Notes: generated from the letters alone by a model not told the origin. A stretch of 64,000 nucleotides of DNA from Meghimatium bilineatum (GCA_034231615.1 CM067316.1:25443791-25507790), one strand, 5' to 3'. Shown: positions 33,180 through 44,395, numbered from the stretch's first letter. Numbers and translations are program-made.

Positions 33180-33456
33180 AATGGTTCTCAACTTTTTGCC
33201 AGTGGCCTTCCATTGGGACAATTTTTAATCCGTGCCTAAAAATGGTCATTGACTATCACTACAAAACACCACGGCTTTGTATAGTGTACCGATGTATATC
33301 TTGTTATCTATCGTTACAAAGCACTAAGGCGTTGTATAGTCTATCGATGTATATATTATTATCTATCTTTCATATACTTAACTTCCTGTGACCACCCCCC
33401 CCCCCCATAAGTCTTTGCAGCCTCTAGATGAGTCACATGGCACACGCCGAGAACTA
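33180..33456. mobile_element. hAT-type non-autonomous element (MITE-like)
   Basis: It starts CAATGGTTCTCAACTTTTTG and ends near GCCGAGAACTACTG, the inverted form. CAGTGGTTCTCAACCTTTTT-type ends are characteristic of hAT elements. An internal 60-bp duplication (CTTTGTATAGTGTACCGATG / CGTTGTATAGTCTATCGATG) and a 12-C run are present. No exact 8-bp duplication was identified. Confidence 0.55.
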
Positions 33457-33754
33457 CTGCTGCATTAGATAAATGATTCACCATAGCTTACTCACACACA
33501 ATCGCGCGCACGCCAGGTACAAGTGCAATTATACTGCTTCAATTATTCAAACACCTGTCGCTTGTTCTGTAGATAATGCCCCATGACTGCAATGCAGTCT
33601 GGTTAAATAAACAAAACTGCTTCCTAGATAGACGTTGGTATGCATTTTTTTACAATAAAAATATACCACCGATGTCTTTATGACAGTATTATCTAAATCT
33701 CCAACTCCCATTTTTAAGGGTCATAGGCACTGATCTAAGTAAAGTGGACTCGTG

Positions 33755-34038
33755 ACTATGAAAATTGAGATTTCTAGTGGAAAAACACCTGGCTCCGACT
33801 CAATACCAATCGAAATATACAAGTATGGCTGTAAACATCTTATTGAGAAACTTCATATAATTTTCTAAGTCATGGAAAAGCGAAACTGTTCCACAAAATT
33901 TCACGGATGCGACAATTATACATCTGTATAAATGTAAAGGAAACTGCCAATCCAGTAATAACCATCGTGGTATCTCTCTACTGTCCATCGCTGTGAGGAT
34001 ATTTTCTAGAATCGCTTTGAACCGTTCAACATTTCATC
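33755..34038 (+). mobile_element. LINE fragment: N-terminal RT motifs
   Basis: SSGKTPGSDSIPIEIYKYG, HIIF, SWKSETVPQNFTDATIIHLY, NNHRGISLLSIAVRIFSRIA and LNRS are RT fingers motifs. They are colinear with 55,285-56,160, the same family. The sequence is interrupted at 34,039 and resumes at about 35,950. Confidence 0.85.
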
Positions 34039-34207
34039 CATTGGAAATTTGAAGAGGAGAAGAGGCAGACCAAGAAGACGATGGACTGACGACATTAAAG
34101 ATAACATGAACACATCGCTAGAAAATGCAAGCGACATCGCACAAGACAGAGAGAGGTTCAGAGAGTTCATTGGGAAGACAACGTTCTGGAAGGAATACGT
34201 CACATAA
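34039..34207 (+). mobile_element. 169-bp LINE tail inserted into an older LINE, 12-bp TSD
   Basis: KRRRGRPRRRWTDDIKDNMN-type codons end FREFIGKTTFWKEYVT. It is flanked by CAACATTTCATC at 34,027-34,038 and 34,208-34,219. The family is that of 23,305-23,965. It is extremely 5' truncated. Confidence 0.88.
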
Positions 34208-34219
34208 CAACATTTCATC

Positions 34220-35940
34220 TAGGGATAACATTTCCAGTGTCAGGTAACGACCCTAAACAGGAAATGGGTGGCTGAGGTACACAAAGGGGTGTACCTTTGG
34301 GGTATATTTGCCTTGGAATGGGTGGCTGGGCACAGGACAAATATCAAAATGAACAAAAATAGGTATAAGTGTTACCAAAATAAGTCGATAAGACAACCTA
34401 ACAACGAGATAATGACAGACGGCGTTTCGACTAAAAAGCCATCAGGACAAACAAAAGACCAAAGTAAATTCTTACATAGAGACATACATTGTGGTGATAC
34501 GAAGGAAAAAAGGGAAAAGAAGGACGGTAACGAGGGAACGACGGAGGAAGCAACGATAGGGAAGCATGGCAGAGGAAAAGAGGGTGGGAGAGGAAGCTGA
34601 AGTGGTAAGAAAGAAGGGGAAACTACACAGAAAAAGTGGAAATAGATAAGATATAATGCAAATAAAAATGTACGTAGCTCTATAGTAGCCTGCAGTGAAA
34701 AAAGAAATATGAACTAGAGACACCAGGTTAAATAGCAAAGTGGCATGTTACCACACGTTCAAGGACGCAGAGGCGAGAAAGACCATCCGCGGGCTATTAG
34801 ATGTAATAAACTTAGAGGGCTATTAGAGGTAAAAGACATAGACCGGATGAAAAAAAAAGACAGGGAGTATAGAGAACTCGCGGCAAACAAAAACCTAAAC
34901 GTAAGGCTGGGCCTTACGAGCTAAAAGAGGAAGTTATCAGTAAACATGACTCGAACAAAATATCATTAAATTAGATTTCAAAAAAGGGGGCTGAGAGAAT
35001 GAAGGGGAACGAAAAGGGGGCAAAAAAGAGGCGAGAAAGAAGAAGATAAGCAAAAGTGGCAGAACGACATGGACCACAAAATAAAACAGATACGTCACAC
35101 AAAGAAAGAATGCGGAGATTGGAGGGTGCCCAGGGGACGCAGGGAAGGCACAGCTGAAGAGAAGTGGAGCCATCACGGAAAAGTGCGTCGTTGGAAGGTA
35201 TACAAAAGAGGGTGATATAGGAAGACGTGGGAAGATGGTGCCAAGGAAAAGGGCACTAGTGAAGGTGGAAAATAAAGGGAAAGGAAACGAAGGCAATGGC
35301 GGAAGGAGGCAGACCCAGAACTACAACCAAGGCATGTGAAATGTATAGGATGGGACAAGGGGGACTGCCAGGTCGTCGTTGGTATTATGGTACCTCAATG
35401 TCGTGGTCAGTGGTGGTGGGTGTGGCCCGATGAAATATATGTGACATGTGGAGCCACTGCCTCCAAGCCATCCTAGTCGTGTGTAGCAGGCCACCTGATG
35501 GTGCTGCGTAAAAAAAAAGGAGGGGGTGTATAGCAGGTCAGAATCAGTCACACAGTCTCAAAATGCTCGGTTGCTGTGGGGGTAGCCGACACAACAAGGT
35601 CAAGGAAAACCAGACAGAAAGTAACCCAGAATGATGGTAGGCCCATAAATGATAGTGTGGCTAGAAAGGATCGTCACTGTGAATAACAAAGGAGAAGGAT
35701 CAGTGAAAAGCATAGGTGGTGAGAACAGATAAAGTAGAGAAAGTAGAACGGGGAATCGTAAAAGATGAGGGATGCATGAGTTGCTGAACTCATAGGAACA
35801 GAGCGAAGGAGCATGATGGCGAGGGATATAGATGAACTAACCAAATGACACGCCACATCGCAACAGATCCACACTGGTTACAGCAGCACGCCCCCCCCCC
35901 CGTATTCAGTCGTGTACTTCTGCTGTAATTTCTAAGTAGA
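34220..35940. other. Purine-rich 1.7-kb insert of unknown nature
   Basis: The plus strand is strongly A+G-biased (GGAAAGGGAA, GAAGAAGATAAG, AAGAAAGAAG and similar). A hammerhead-like motif sits near its left end on the minus strand (34,421-34,446). It lies between two halves of one LINE RT, so it is an insertion. No conserved protein was recognised in either strand; the open stretches are low-complexity. The terminal motif hints at a Penelope-like retroelement, but this is inference. Confidence 0.4.
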
Positions 35941-36228
35941 CCCCATTCTCCACTTCTTATCTTAACGAAGGACTATTATCTGAAAGCCAGTTTGGTTTCA
36001 GAAAACAACGTGGAACAACTGATATGGTCTTTGCTGAAAGACTACTTCAAGATATTATCGTGAATTCGATTTGAGCTAAACTTGAGTGTGCGCGCATCTC
36101 TCGCCTACTGAATATAAATATCCAAAAACAAAAGCCATAATAATCAGTACAGTCACAGAAGAACAGGCACTAAACACAAACATACGTGGAGAGAAACTAC
36201 AAGTAAAACACTATCATTATCTTGGATC
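35941..36228 (+). mobile_element. LINE fragment: RT palm, continuation
   Basis: LNEGLLSESQFGFRKQRGTT and DMVFAERLLQDI (RT motif around QFGFR) continue the element broken at 34,038. After a gap, KTKAIIISTVTEEQALNTNI and KLQVKHYHYLGS form the palm/thumb stretch of another LINE. Confidence 0.78.
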
Positions 36229-36855
36229 ATCATCATCATTAAGTGTCGTCTCCGCAACGAAGGTTGGCTGCAACGTATCTCCAATATCTCCTGTCTTGGT
36301 GGTGCACTCTGCTAGACTGTAACCTGTCCATCGTGTAATGTTACTCTCCCACTTGTATCTCTGCCTACCTCTTGCTCGCTTCCCTTTGACTTTACCCTCA
36401 AGTAAGGTCTTCAATAGGGTGTCATGTCTTTTAATGTGTCTAAAGTATTTTATTTGCCTGATCTTCATTTCTCTTAGTAGTTCTTTCTTCATATTAAGTG
36501 TCTTTAGCACCTCTTTATTTGTTTTCTTCTCTTTCCATCATGTTCTCCCTATTCTTCTATATACCCACATCTCAAAGGCATCAATTTTGTCTTCTAATTG
36601 TTTATTTAGTGTCCATGTTTCTGAGCCATACATTAATATGGAATAGATGTAGCATTTTATAATTCTCATTTTTAACTTGTTTGTAATTGTTTAGATATTA
36701 ATAATTTCCTCATGTCATTGAAGGTACTTTTAGCCATTCCTATTCTCCTTTTAACTTCTGTTTCACATCTGCCATCATTTGTGACTATGTGTCCAAGATA
36801 TTGATACTGTTTTACTTGTTGTAGTTTCTCTCCCTGTATGTTTATGTTTACCTCC
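36217..36855 (-). mobile_element. LINE 3' half, left arm of an inverted pair
   Basis: The minus strand gives YQYLGHIVTNDGRC, KRRIGMAKSTFNDM, YGSETWTLNKQLEDKIDAFE, IGRT, MKIRQIKYFRHIKRHDTLLK, TLLEGKVKGKRARGRQRYKW and SNITRWTGYSLAECT. It is broken by frame changes. Confidence 0.85.
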
Positions 36856-36857
36856 TT

Positions 36858-37425
36858 ATCTTGGATATATAATCACAAATGACGGCAGATGTGAAATGTG
36901 TTAAAAGGAGAATAGGAATGGCTAAAAGAACTTTCAATGACATGAGGAAAATATTAACATCTAAACAAATTACAAACAAGTTAGAAATGAGAATTATAAA
37001 ATGCTACATCTATTCTATATTAATGTGTGGCTCAGAAACATGGACACTAAATAAATAATTAGAAGACAGAATTGATGCCTTTGAGATGTGGATATGTAGA
37101 AGAATAGGGAGAACATTATGGAAAGAGTAGAAAACAAACAAAGAGGTTCTAACAACACTTAATATGAAAAAAGAATTATTAAAGGAAATAAAGATCAAGC
37201 AAATACAATATTTTGGACACATTAAAAGACATGAGAACTTGTTGAAGACCTTACTTGAGGGTAAAGTTGAAGGAAGCAAGCGAGAGGAAGGCAGAGATAC
37301 AAGTGGGAGAGTAGCATCACAAGATGGACAGGTTACAGTCTAGCAGATTGCACTAACAAGAGACAGGATGTTGGAGGTCTCTTGTAGCTAACCTTTGTTG
37401 CGGAGATGGCACTTGATGATGAAGA
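36858..37425 (+). mobile_element. LINE 3' half, right arm of an inverted pair
   Basis: YLGYIITNDGRCE, KRRIGMAKRTFNDMRK, YSILMCGSETWTLNK and QIQYFGHIKRHENLLKTLLE show the same LINE as the left arm, running the other way. The arms match closely over ~550 bp with a ~50-bp centre. Confidence 0.85.
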
Positions 37426-37427
37426 TG

Positions 37428-38085
37428 ATGATACATCTCCCCCCTAAGTAATATTCAACTTGTTTACATCTCTCCCTAAGTAATATTGAACTTGTATACA
37501 TCTCTCCCTAAGTAATATTCAACTTGTATACATCTCTCCATAAGTAATATTCAACTTGTATATATCTCTCCCTAAGTAATATTCAACTTGTATACATCTC
37601 CCCGTAAGTAATATTCAACTTGTATATATCTCTCCCTAAGTAATATTGAACTTGTATACATCTCTCCATAAGTAATATTCAACTTGTATATATATATACA
37701 TCTCTCCCTAAGTAATGTTCAACTTGTTTACATCTCTCCTAAGTAATATTGAACTTGTATACATCTCTCCCTAAGTAATATTCAACTTGTATACATCTCC
37801 CTCTAAGAAATATTCAACTTGTATACATCTCCCCCTAAGTAGTATTGAACTTGTATACATCTCTCCCTAAGTAATATTGAACTTGTATACATCTCCCCCT
37901 AAGTAATATTGAACTTGTATACATCTCCCCCTAAGTAATATTCAATGTGTATACATCTCTCCCTAAGTAATATTGAACTTGTATACATCTCCCCCTAAGT
38001 AATATTAAACTTGTTTACACCTCCCCCTAAGTAATATTCAACTTGTTTACATTTCTCCCTAAGTAATATTGAACTTGACTCCGTT
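37428..38085. repeat. Minisatellite, 32-bp unit, about 20 copies
   Basis: The unit is ACATCTCTCCCTAAGTAATA followed by TTGAACTTGTAT. TCTCTCC and TCCCCCC, and GAACTT and CAACTT, alternate among copies. Weak outlying copies extend to about 38,510. Confidence 0.95.
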
Positions 38086-38106
38086 TCAGTAATACTCAGT
38101 TTGAGT

Positions 38107-38295
38107 TTTTTGGGTGTTGGCTGTTCCATCCCATAAATGGTAAGAGTGACCCAAACAATGCTGAAATCATGTGTCTGACTAAAAGGTGCAAATAGGGGGC
38201 AAATGTAGCTAAGCTGTGAAACATGACACAATGAATTCAGTTCTCCAGACTATATTCTGCTAATCTGAAGGAGTGAGAATAAACACGGAAGAAAA
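38107..38295 (+). mobile_element. SINE-like retroposon (family A), diverged, 5' truncated
   Basis: GTTGGCTGTTCCATCCCATA, GAGTGACCCAAACAATGCTG, AGCTAAGCTGTGAAACATGA, CTGCTAATCTGAAGGAGTGA and an AACACGGAAGAA tail follow family order. Confidence 0.78.
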
Positions 38296-38529
38296 TATTA
38301 AATTTGTGTACATGTCTTCCAAACTACCAGTAGCATTTGGTTACTTAACCACAACCGCACATAGCTTCATAGGTTGCAACTTCTAGGACCAAAATATATT
38401 TGGTTTTCTGTAAATCTATCCATAATGTTCCATTTGTGTGCATCTCTCCTGAACTAATGTACAGTTTTTGTATATCCGCCTATAACTAAAATTTAATTTG
38501 TATACTGTTTTCTCAATAACAAAACAATT

Positions 38530-39470
38530 CAACAGAATGCCCAAATCTCGCAACAAAAATATATGGAATGGAATTAAATACTGACAAAAGTAAAATACTG
38601 ATGACCAGCCTGCAGAAACCATTATCCATTATATACAAATAAATATAATGGACAGAAATTAAAGAAAGTTAATGCTTTTAAATACCAGGGGATCATACTT
38701 ATGTAATAGCAGACAATCCATCAAAGAAGATCAGATAAGATCTGAGAAAGATTTGGAGACTATGTCACGGCATCGAAGCATATGGAAAAGTAACATTAGT
38801 ATTGCAGTGATGGTCAAACTATAAAAAGTTACACCAATTGGTATTATTTATCATGTTATATGGATGTAAGAGTTGGAAATTGGTATTATCTATCATGGGA
38901 TGTAAGATTCGGACAGCCACTGCACACCTATAGAGAAGGATCCTGGCCTCTGAACATAAATTATAGACAAATTTAAGGGGATGGTGTAGTGGTTAGCGCA
39001 CTGGCTTCGCAAATGAGTGGTCCTTGGTTCATTCCCCTGTTGAGGCGGAAATGCTTTTCAGACCGCAACAGCTCCTGGGTTGACCCAGTCTTAATTGGTA
39101 CCGAATTAATCCGGGAAGTAAAGAATGCGAGGGAAATGAGATGGCAGCACTACCAACATCATATGAAATAAATTACAGCATTAATAAATGCTATGGGTTA
39201 ACTTTTTTTTTTCCTCCAGACACATACAACAGATTTCCTATAGAGATCATATAACAAACAAATATGTCAGAAATAAAATAAACTCGTGTGTAAGAATTGA
39301 AGAATCACTTATATCAAAAGTTAAATGAAAAAAGATTATATGGTTCAGGCATGTCACCCAACACCATTCCTTGTCTAGAATGATATTTCAGGAAGCAGTG
39401 AAGTTGGATGAATCAGAGAGGAATGAGAAATCATGGCCTGCCAACATCAAGGAATAGATAGGATTTTAAT
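38530..39470 (+). mobile_element. LINE fragment (42,243 family), split by a SINE
   Basis: GMELNTDKSKILM, NAFKYQGIILM, SDDGQTIKKL-like, YGCKSWKL-like and SYRDHITNKYVRNKIN appear around the SINE at 38,976-39,212. RHVTQHHSLSRMIFQEAV follows. It is broken and lacks the FADD segment. Confidence 0.8.
38976..39212 (+). mobile_element. tRNA-derived SINE (family B)
   Basis: The head GGTGTAGTGGTTAGCGCACT (A box) and TTGGTTCATTCCCC (B box, GGTTCATTCCC) is followed by a body with TTGACCCAGTCTTAATTGGT, TTAATCCGGGAAGTAAAG and the tail TTAATAAATGCTATGGGTTA then a T run. It matches the minus-strand copy at 60,641-60,909. Here it interrupts a LINE of the 42,243 family. Confidence 0.88.
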
Positions 39471-39929
39471 TCTACACATTTGTTTGCATTGCAGAAGAAA
39501 CAATAAAATGGAGATATTTATCTGTTGATGCATTATCCAAAGTATTCCTTTAAGGGTTCTAGGATATACCACTTCTACTACTATTACAAGGCACTGTACC
39601 AGAACAAGATAACACACACGAATATCCAACAAACAGCAATATTAGATATTAGAATAGCAAAAAACATATTCCAGAATAAGACAACATAACACCTAAGATA
39701 TTAATAGAAAACATAAAATTCTCAAAACTTTACACAAGACAAGATGACACATAGGAACACTAAATATGATTTCAAAAACATACACAAAAATTCAAGACAT
39801 CCTACACTACATAAAAAAATATCCACGGAAATGATGATGGCAAACCTCCCACCGCCAGCATAACCAGTTCCACTATACAATTCCCCTAGAACAAGTCCAC
39901 ACACAAAGTCGCTTGTGATAGTAAGATAC
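39471..39929. other. Non-coding, nothing recognised
   Basis: AT-rich. No conserved exon or repeat was recognised. Confidence 0.4.
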
Positions 39930-40075
39930 TACACCTATGATTCTCAACCTTTTTTTTGACCTGCGGCTTCCGTTTAGGATAAATTATCCTCCGCAAACCA
40001 CACAAAGATTTATGACAAATTATATCTGTCAAATACTACACGTTTCTATTAAGGAGTTACAGGGAGGGATTTTGT
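39930..40075. mobile_element. hAT-type element end
   Basis: CTATGATTCTCAACCTTTTT followed by GACCTGCGGCTTCCG is a hAT-like 5' terminus. The other end was not found. Confidence 0.45.
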
Positions 40076-40245
40076 AGCTGTGTGATAAAGGCTGCATGCT
40101 CTTGCTGTCGCCACATCATGTACAGGGTGAGTTTTTAAATTTACCTACAGACAGAGAAAAAACCCGTCCTTACTAGGGATTGAACTCTGGACCTCACTAG
40201 TGTGAGACCAACGTGTTCTAACTTCAGCCATGTGCAAAACGAGAA
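40076..40245 (-). mobile_element. tRNA-derived SINE, copy 2 (family of 2,158-2,338)
   Basis: The minus strand has TTGGTCTCACACTAGTGAGG and a B box GAGTTCAATCCC, then ATGTGGCGACAGCAAGAGCA and GCAGCCTTTATCACAC. It is better preserved than copy 1. Confidence 0.78.
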
Positions 40246-40639
40246 ATTATATAAGAGGTATAAAAAGAATTTGATGGTATATTTAATGAAGCAATTTATG
40301 GTATAAATTTGTAAAACAAAAACAATTAATTATATGCAAAGTGTTCAAAATTATAGCAATATACCAGTATTTTTCCTGTGAAAATAATGTTAGAACAACA
40401 TGCGAAGCATATTTAAATGTCTTGTAATATTACTACAACATGTGAAGTGCAGTTGTTAGTATTGAATATTACTACAACATGTGAAGCATATTTATGTGCA
40501 TTCTATACAAAATTGCATGCAAGATTCACAGAACAATATTGATTGATAAAGCACATATATTGTGGGCGGTGTGTTTTATAGTATTCAACACCCCCTAGGA
40601 TATTAGGACATGATATTTACCACTAGGAAATCAGTAAAA
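40246..40639. other. Non-coding, short internal repeat
   Basis: ATTACTACAACATGTGAAG and a near-copy recur at 40,428-40,490. Otherwise no recognised feature. Confidence 0.4.
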
Positions 40640-41840
40640 TCCAAGAGGAAGCTTTTGACAGAGTGGATAGAGCACAACTATGGATAACACTACAAATATA
40701 TGGAGTTCCCCAACATCTGATAATCTATGTCAGATCATATACGCCAATAGTCAATGCGCAGTTGCGACGGCACTACTAGATTTGAGAGGTTTCATAGATG
40801 ACCTGAAGCGAATCATACAATTCACTGAAGCTTTTGACGATTTAACCTGATATCTGACTGAAGAACAATGAAGAATGCGCAGTAAGATAGAACACAGATA
40901 CATCAGATAATTTTCAAATTCACTCAGAAGTGAGACAGGGATGTGTACTATCCCCTCTATTGTTCATAACATACATAGATCACATCTGCAAAGTAAACAG
41001 AAGACAACGGAAGAAAACAATCTGAAGGATAACAAACGAATTGCTATTTGCAGATGACCAAGCAGTAGTAGCATCATCAGAAGAGCAACTACAAAGACAA
41101 ATAGACAGATTACATCAAACATGCCAAACCTTTAACATGAAGATAAATATATAGAAAAGACCGAAGTAATGAAGATAGGAAGAACAGAAAGAAACACCTA
41201 TATAAGTACTGGAAATAGCAGCTTAAACAAGTGACAGAATTCACATACCTAGGAAGCAATATAACAACAGACGGCAAGAGCAGCAAAGAAATACACAATA
41301 GATGTAGTAAAGCATACCAAGCCCTAGGGCAAATGACACCAATCTTGAAACAAAAATGTAGATTTAAACGTCAAAATAACACTATTCTAAACAATTATTA
41401 TGCCAATGCTGTGCTACCAATGCCAAACATGGCCAAATGACAGCACAAGACAAACATACACTTGTGACAGCTGAAATGGCATACATATGCATAATCCTAG
41501 GAATATCGCTAAGAGACAGAGTGAGGAATGAGGACATTAGACAAAGAACCGGCACCACCCCAATCTTGGAATATATTAAGAGACAACAGATCAAATGGCT
41601 TGCACACACCAGCAAACTACCATCAGACAGCATACCCCAGCAAGCTATGCTACACAGATACAGTGAAGGCAAACCTAGAGGCCGACCATGAAAATGATGG
41701 ACCACTGAAATAAAAGAGGCGACAAATTCCACAATATACTCAGAATACACGAGGGCAATCTCCAGAGAACTCTTCTACCCCTGATGCTGAAAGGCAACAA
41801 AGAGTTTAGTGAATAGATAGAATCAGTAAAATTAGGGTAA
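40640..41840 (+). mobile_element. LINE fragment: RT domain to C-terminus, broken
   Basis: EEAFDRVDRAQLWITLQIYG, SEVRQGCVLSPLLFITYIDH, NELLFADDQAVVASSEEQLQ, FTYLGSNITTDGKSSKEIHN, GISLRDRVRNEDIRQRTGTT, IKRQQIKWLAHTSKL and GKPRGRP give the canonical RT order. It carries several stops and frame shifts, and is the same family as 20,331-21,190. Confidence 0.9.
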
Positions 41841-42242
41841 AACACACACACACCTGCCCCCTCCGTCCATCCCCATAGCAAAAAGCTGATACTGATACAT
41901 GTTTGTAATTTAACCAATCATGTGCCATGCCAAGTGGTATAGGAAATCATGTTTCTTCATAGCTTGCTACCCACAACCACTAAAAGAAACTGACGTGACT
42001 AATATCATACTGTATGTACAACAAATTATTGCAAAAGAAGTTATCTCTTGTATTGTTAATAAGTTCAGTTGATAACTTTCAATTCTGTCATTCCTTGATG
42101 ACAACTCATCTATTATATTTCTATCTGGGTCTTCCTCTCCCTTATCTTTCTGATGATCACTAACATCAAATTTTACTCATCAGGTCTTGTGAATCCTGAC
42201 TCAATCCTTATAAATCCCTGATTTCAATCAATATATCAATAA
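41841..42242. other. Non-coding, nothing recognised
   Basis: AT-rich spacer between two LINEs. Confidence 0.4.
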
Positions 42243-43440
42243 AACCCATAACCCTTCAGGGTCGTAGGGGTACCACCATGGATGCTTCAGCACACAGAGT
42301 CCTCCAGCGAATTCTATCCTCAGAGATGCGGATGAGTGTGGAAATATCTAGCCCTGTCCATTCCTTGATGTTGTCTGTGCATGTCTTTATTTGTCCTCCT
42401 TTGCTTCTTCCACCCTCGACAGTTCCCTGCAGTATTGTTTTTGACAAGGAATCGTGCCTGCATACATGTCCGAACCATGCTAGTTTTCGTCGTTTCACTA
42501 TTGAAAGCAATGGCTCTTGGACACCTGCACACATCTCTACTTTATTTCTTACGTACACATTGGTCTTATGTTCCCTATAGGAAATTCGTAGAATTCTTCT
42601 GTAGCATTTATACTCGAAAGCCTGTAATCTTCTCTCCATGTCCGCAGTGAGTGTCCAACTCTCACAACCATACAACACAACGGAAAGCACCAGCGACCTA
42701 TACAGTTTGATTTTCACTCCAACACTGATGTTGCTTTTCCAAATCACAGTTAGCCTTGACAAGGATGCTAAAGCCATCTCCAGCCTTATTTTTAGTTCTG
42801 CTTTGCATTTACCATCGCTGCATATACTGGATCCGAGGTATTTGAAGGTATTCACCTCTTCAAGCTTATGTCCATTCATCATGATATTAGTCTGGTTTTC
42901 TGTGTCTCTGCTGTTTACCAAGATTTTGCTCTTATCTGAATTGATTTCCATTCCGTACTTGCTGGTAACTTTTTCTAACTTTGATGTTAATTCTTGCAAT
43001 GATTGTTCTGACCCAGCTATAAGATCAATATCATCAGCGAAACGCAAGTTGCAAATAGGGCGACCTCCGATCGATATAGACGTGTTGTAGTCATGCAATG
43101 TCTCTTGTATGATGTGCTCTAAGTATATGTTAAACAGTACTGGGGACATTATGCATCCCTGTTGAACTCCCACAGTTGTTTTGAAGAACTCTCCAATTGT
43201 ATTGTGTGACAAGACAGCACTATTTGCATTTTCGTACAGAGCTTTACTAATGTCTATAATTGTGGTGTCAAAATTACATTTGCTCAGTATGTGCCACAGA
43301 CCATCATGCCAAACACGATCAAAGGCCTTTGTAAAGTCAATGAAGTTGTGGTATAGATCACGTTGGTGCTGAATATGTTTTTCGATTAGTGTTCGGATGT
43401 TAAATATTTGTTCAACAGTGCTTCTGATTTATTGAATGAT
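42243..43440 (-). mobile_element. LINE: RT palm to 3' end, 318-residue open frame
   Basis: The open frame at 42,256-43,212 contains VGVQQGCIMSPVLFNIYLEH, NLRFADDIDLIAGSEQSLQE (RT active site FADD), KYGMEINSDKSKILV, VNTFKYLGSSICSDGKC, VVLYGCESWTLTADMERRLQ, FEYKCYRRILRISYREHKTN and RRKLAWFGHVCRHDSLSKTI. Upstream, in another frame, lies a KAFDRVWH-like block. The 3' end is CCCTACGACCCTGAAGGGTT. Possible 11-bp duplication ATCCCTGATTT at 42,214-42,224 and 43,447-43,457. Parts of the family occur at 5,115, 22,471, 27,205 and 38,530. Confidence 0.93.
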
Positions 43441-43579
43441 TTATTTATCCCTGATTTATTGAATGATGTCTCAGTGGGTATAGGGACAAAAATTATATTT
43501 CATATATATATATATATATGACCATATATCTTATGGTATATACCTTATTACAAAAAATTTGGAAGAAATAGAAAAGGGC
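43441..43579. repeat. Short duplication and TA microsatellite
   Basis: CTGATTTATTGAATGAT occurs twice at 43,423-43,470, and (TA)n lies at about 43,502-43,518. Confidence 0.7.
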
Positions 43580-44395
43580 AGTGAATGGGTGGAGGTAGAT
43601 ATTGAGAGGAAATCGCTGACTAAAGTAATAATACAACTAGATAAAGCGTGTCAAAAATGGACGGACGTCAGGACTCAGTGCACGAACTCGGCCGACTACA
43701 CTTAAAACCACAAGACATAATTATATACGCAGATGGCTCCGTTAACAGAAACACAAATAAAAGCAGTTGGGGTTTTGTGGCCTACAGAAACGGCATGAAG
43801 TTGGTTGAGAAATCTTCAGCATATTCTACTGTCACATCGAGCATGAGGATGGAGATAGAGGAACTTACAGCAGCACTTAATTGGTTGATAACTGATACAT
43901 CAACACACTCGGTAATACTCACAAACTCTCAAAGGATGCTGCGCAAGATAGAAAAGTTCATGCTAAGAAAAGAATGGTGGGACTTATTGAACAACTCAGT
44001 TGTCCAGAGCATTACATGGATATACTGCCCTGGTCATGCTGGGGTCAGAGGAAACGAGAGAGCGGACCTATTGGCAGACAATGCGGCGATAGACTGCACA
44101 TTGCTGAGAAGAGATAAAGCAGACTTAATGAAGGCAGTAATAAATTCATTTCAAGATGCAGATGATGTCAATGAGGCTAAGAACGTACACATACAGAGAA
44201 TGTTAGAAATGGGAGTATCTAGAGGTGAGGGAAGGAAAAGTAAGTTTTTTTGAAAGTTCCGAAGATCACACAATCAATACCTGACCGGGACTCTGAGTCA
44301 ACATACAGTGGGATGGCTGCTAGAGCGGAGGTCGAAGCACTTATGGAAATGTTGCGCATACTGTGAAGCCAGTTTCTAATCAAGAATAACCTTAT
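43580..44395 (+). mobile_element. LINE 3' fragment with RNase H domain
   Basis: The open frame at 43,648-44,253 (201 residues) carries IIIYADGSVNRNTNKSSWGF, SSMRMEIEELTAAL, ILTNSQRMLRKIE and ITWIYCPGHAGVRGNERADL. These are the RNase H D-E-D-(H)-D blocks of I-type non-LTR elements. The third acidic position reads Asn (TNSQ). Downstream in another frame comes the (W)LLERRSKHLW-type tail, and the end TTCTAATCAAGAAT matches 11,380-11,392. It is 5' truncated before the RT. Confidence 0.85.

Noticed and set aside
34268-34600. 110-codon open frame in the purine-rich insert
   Set aside because: Low-complexity Lys/Glu/Gly-rich sequence produced by A+G bias. No domain seen.
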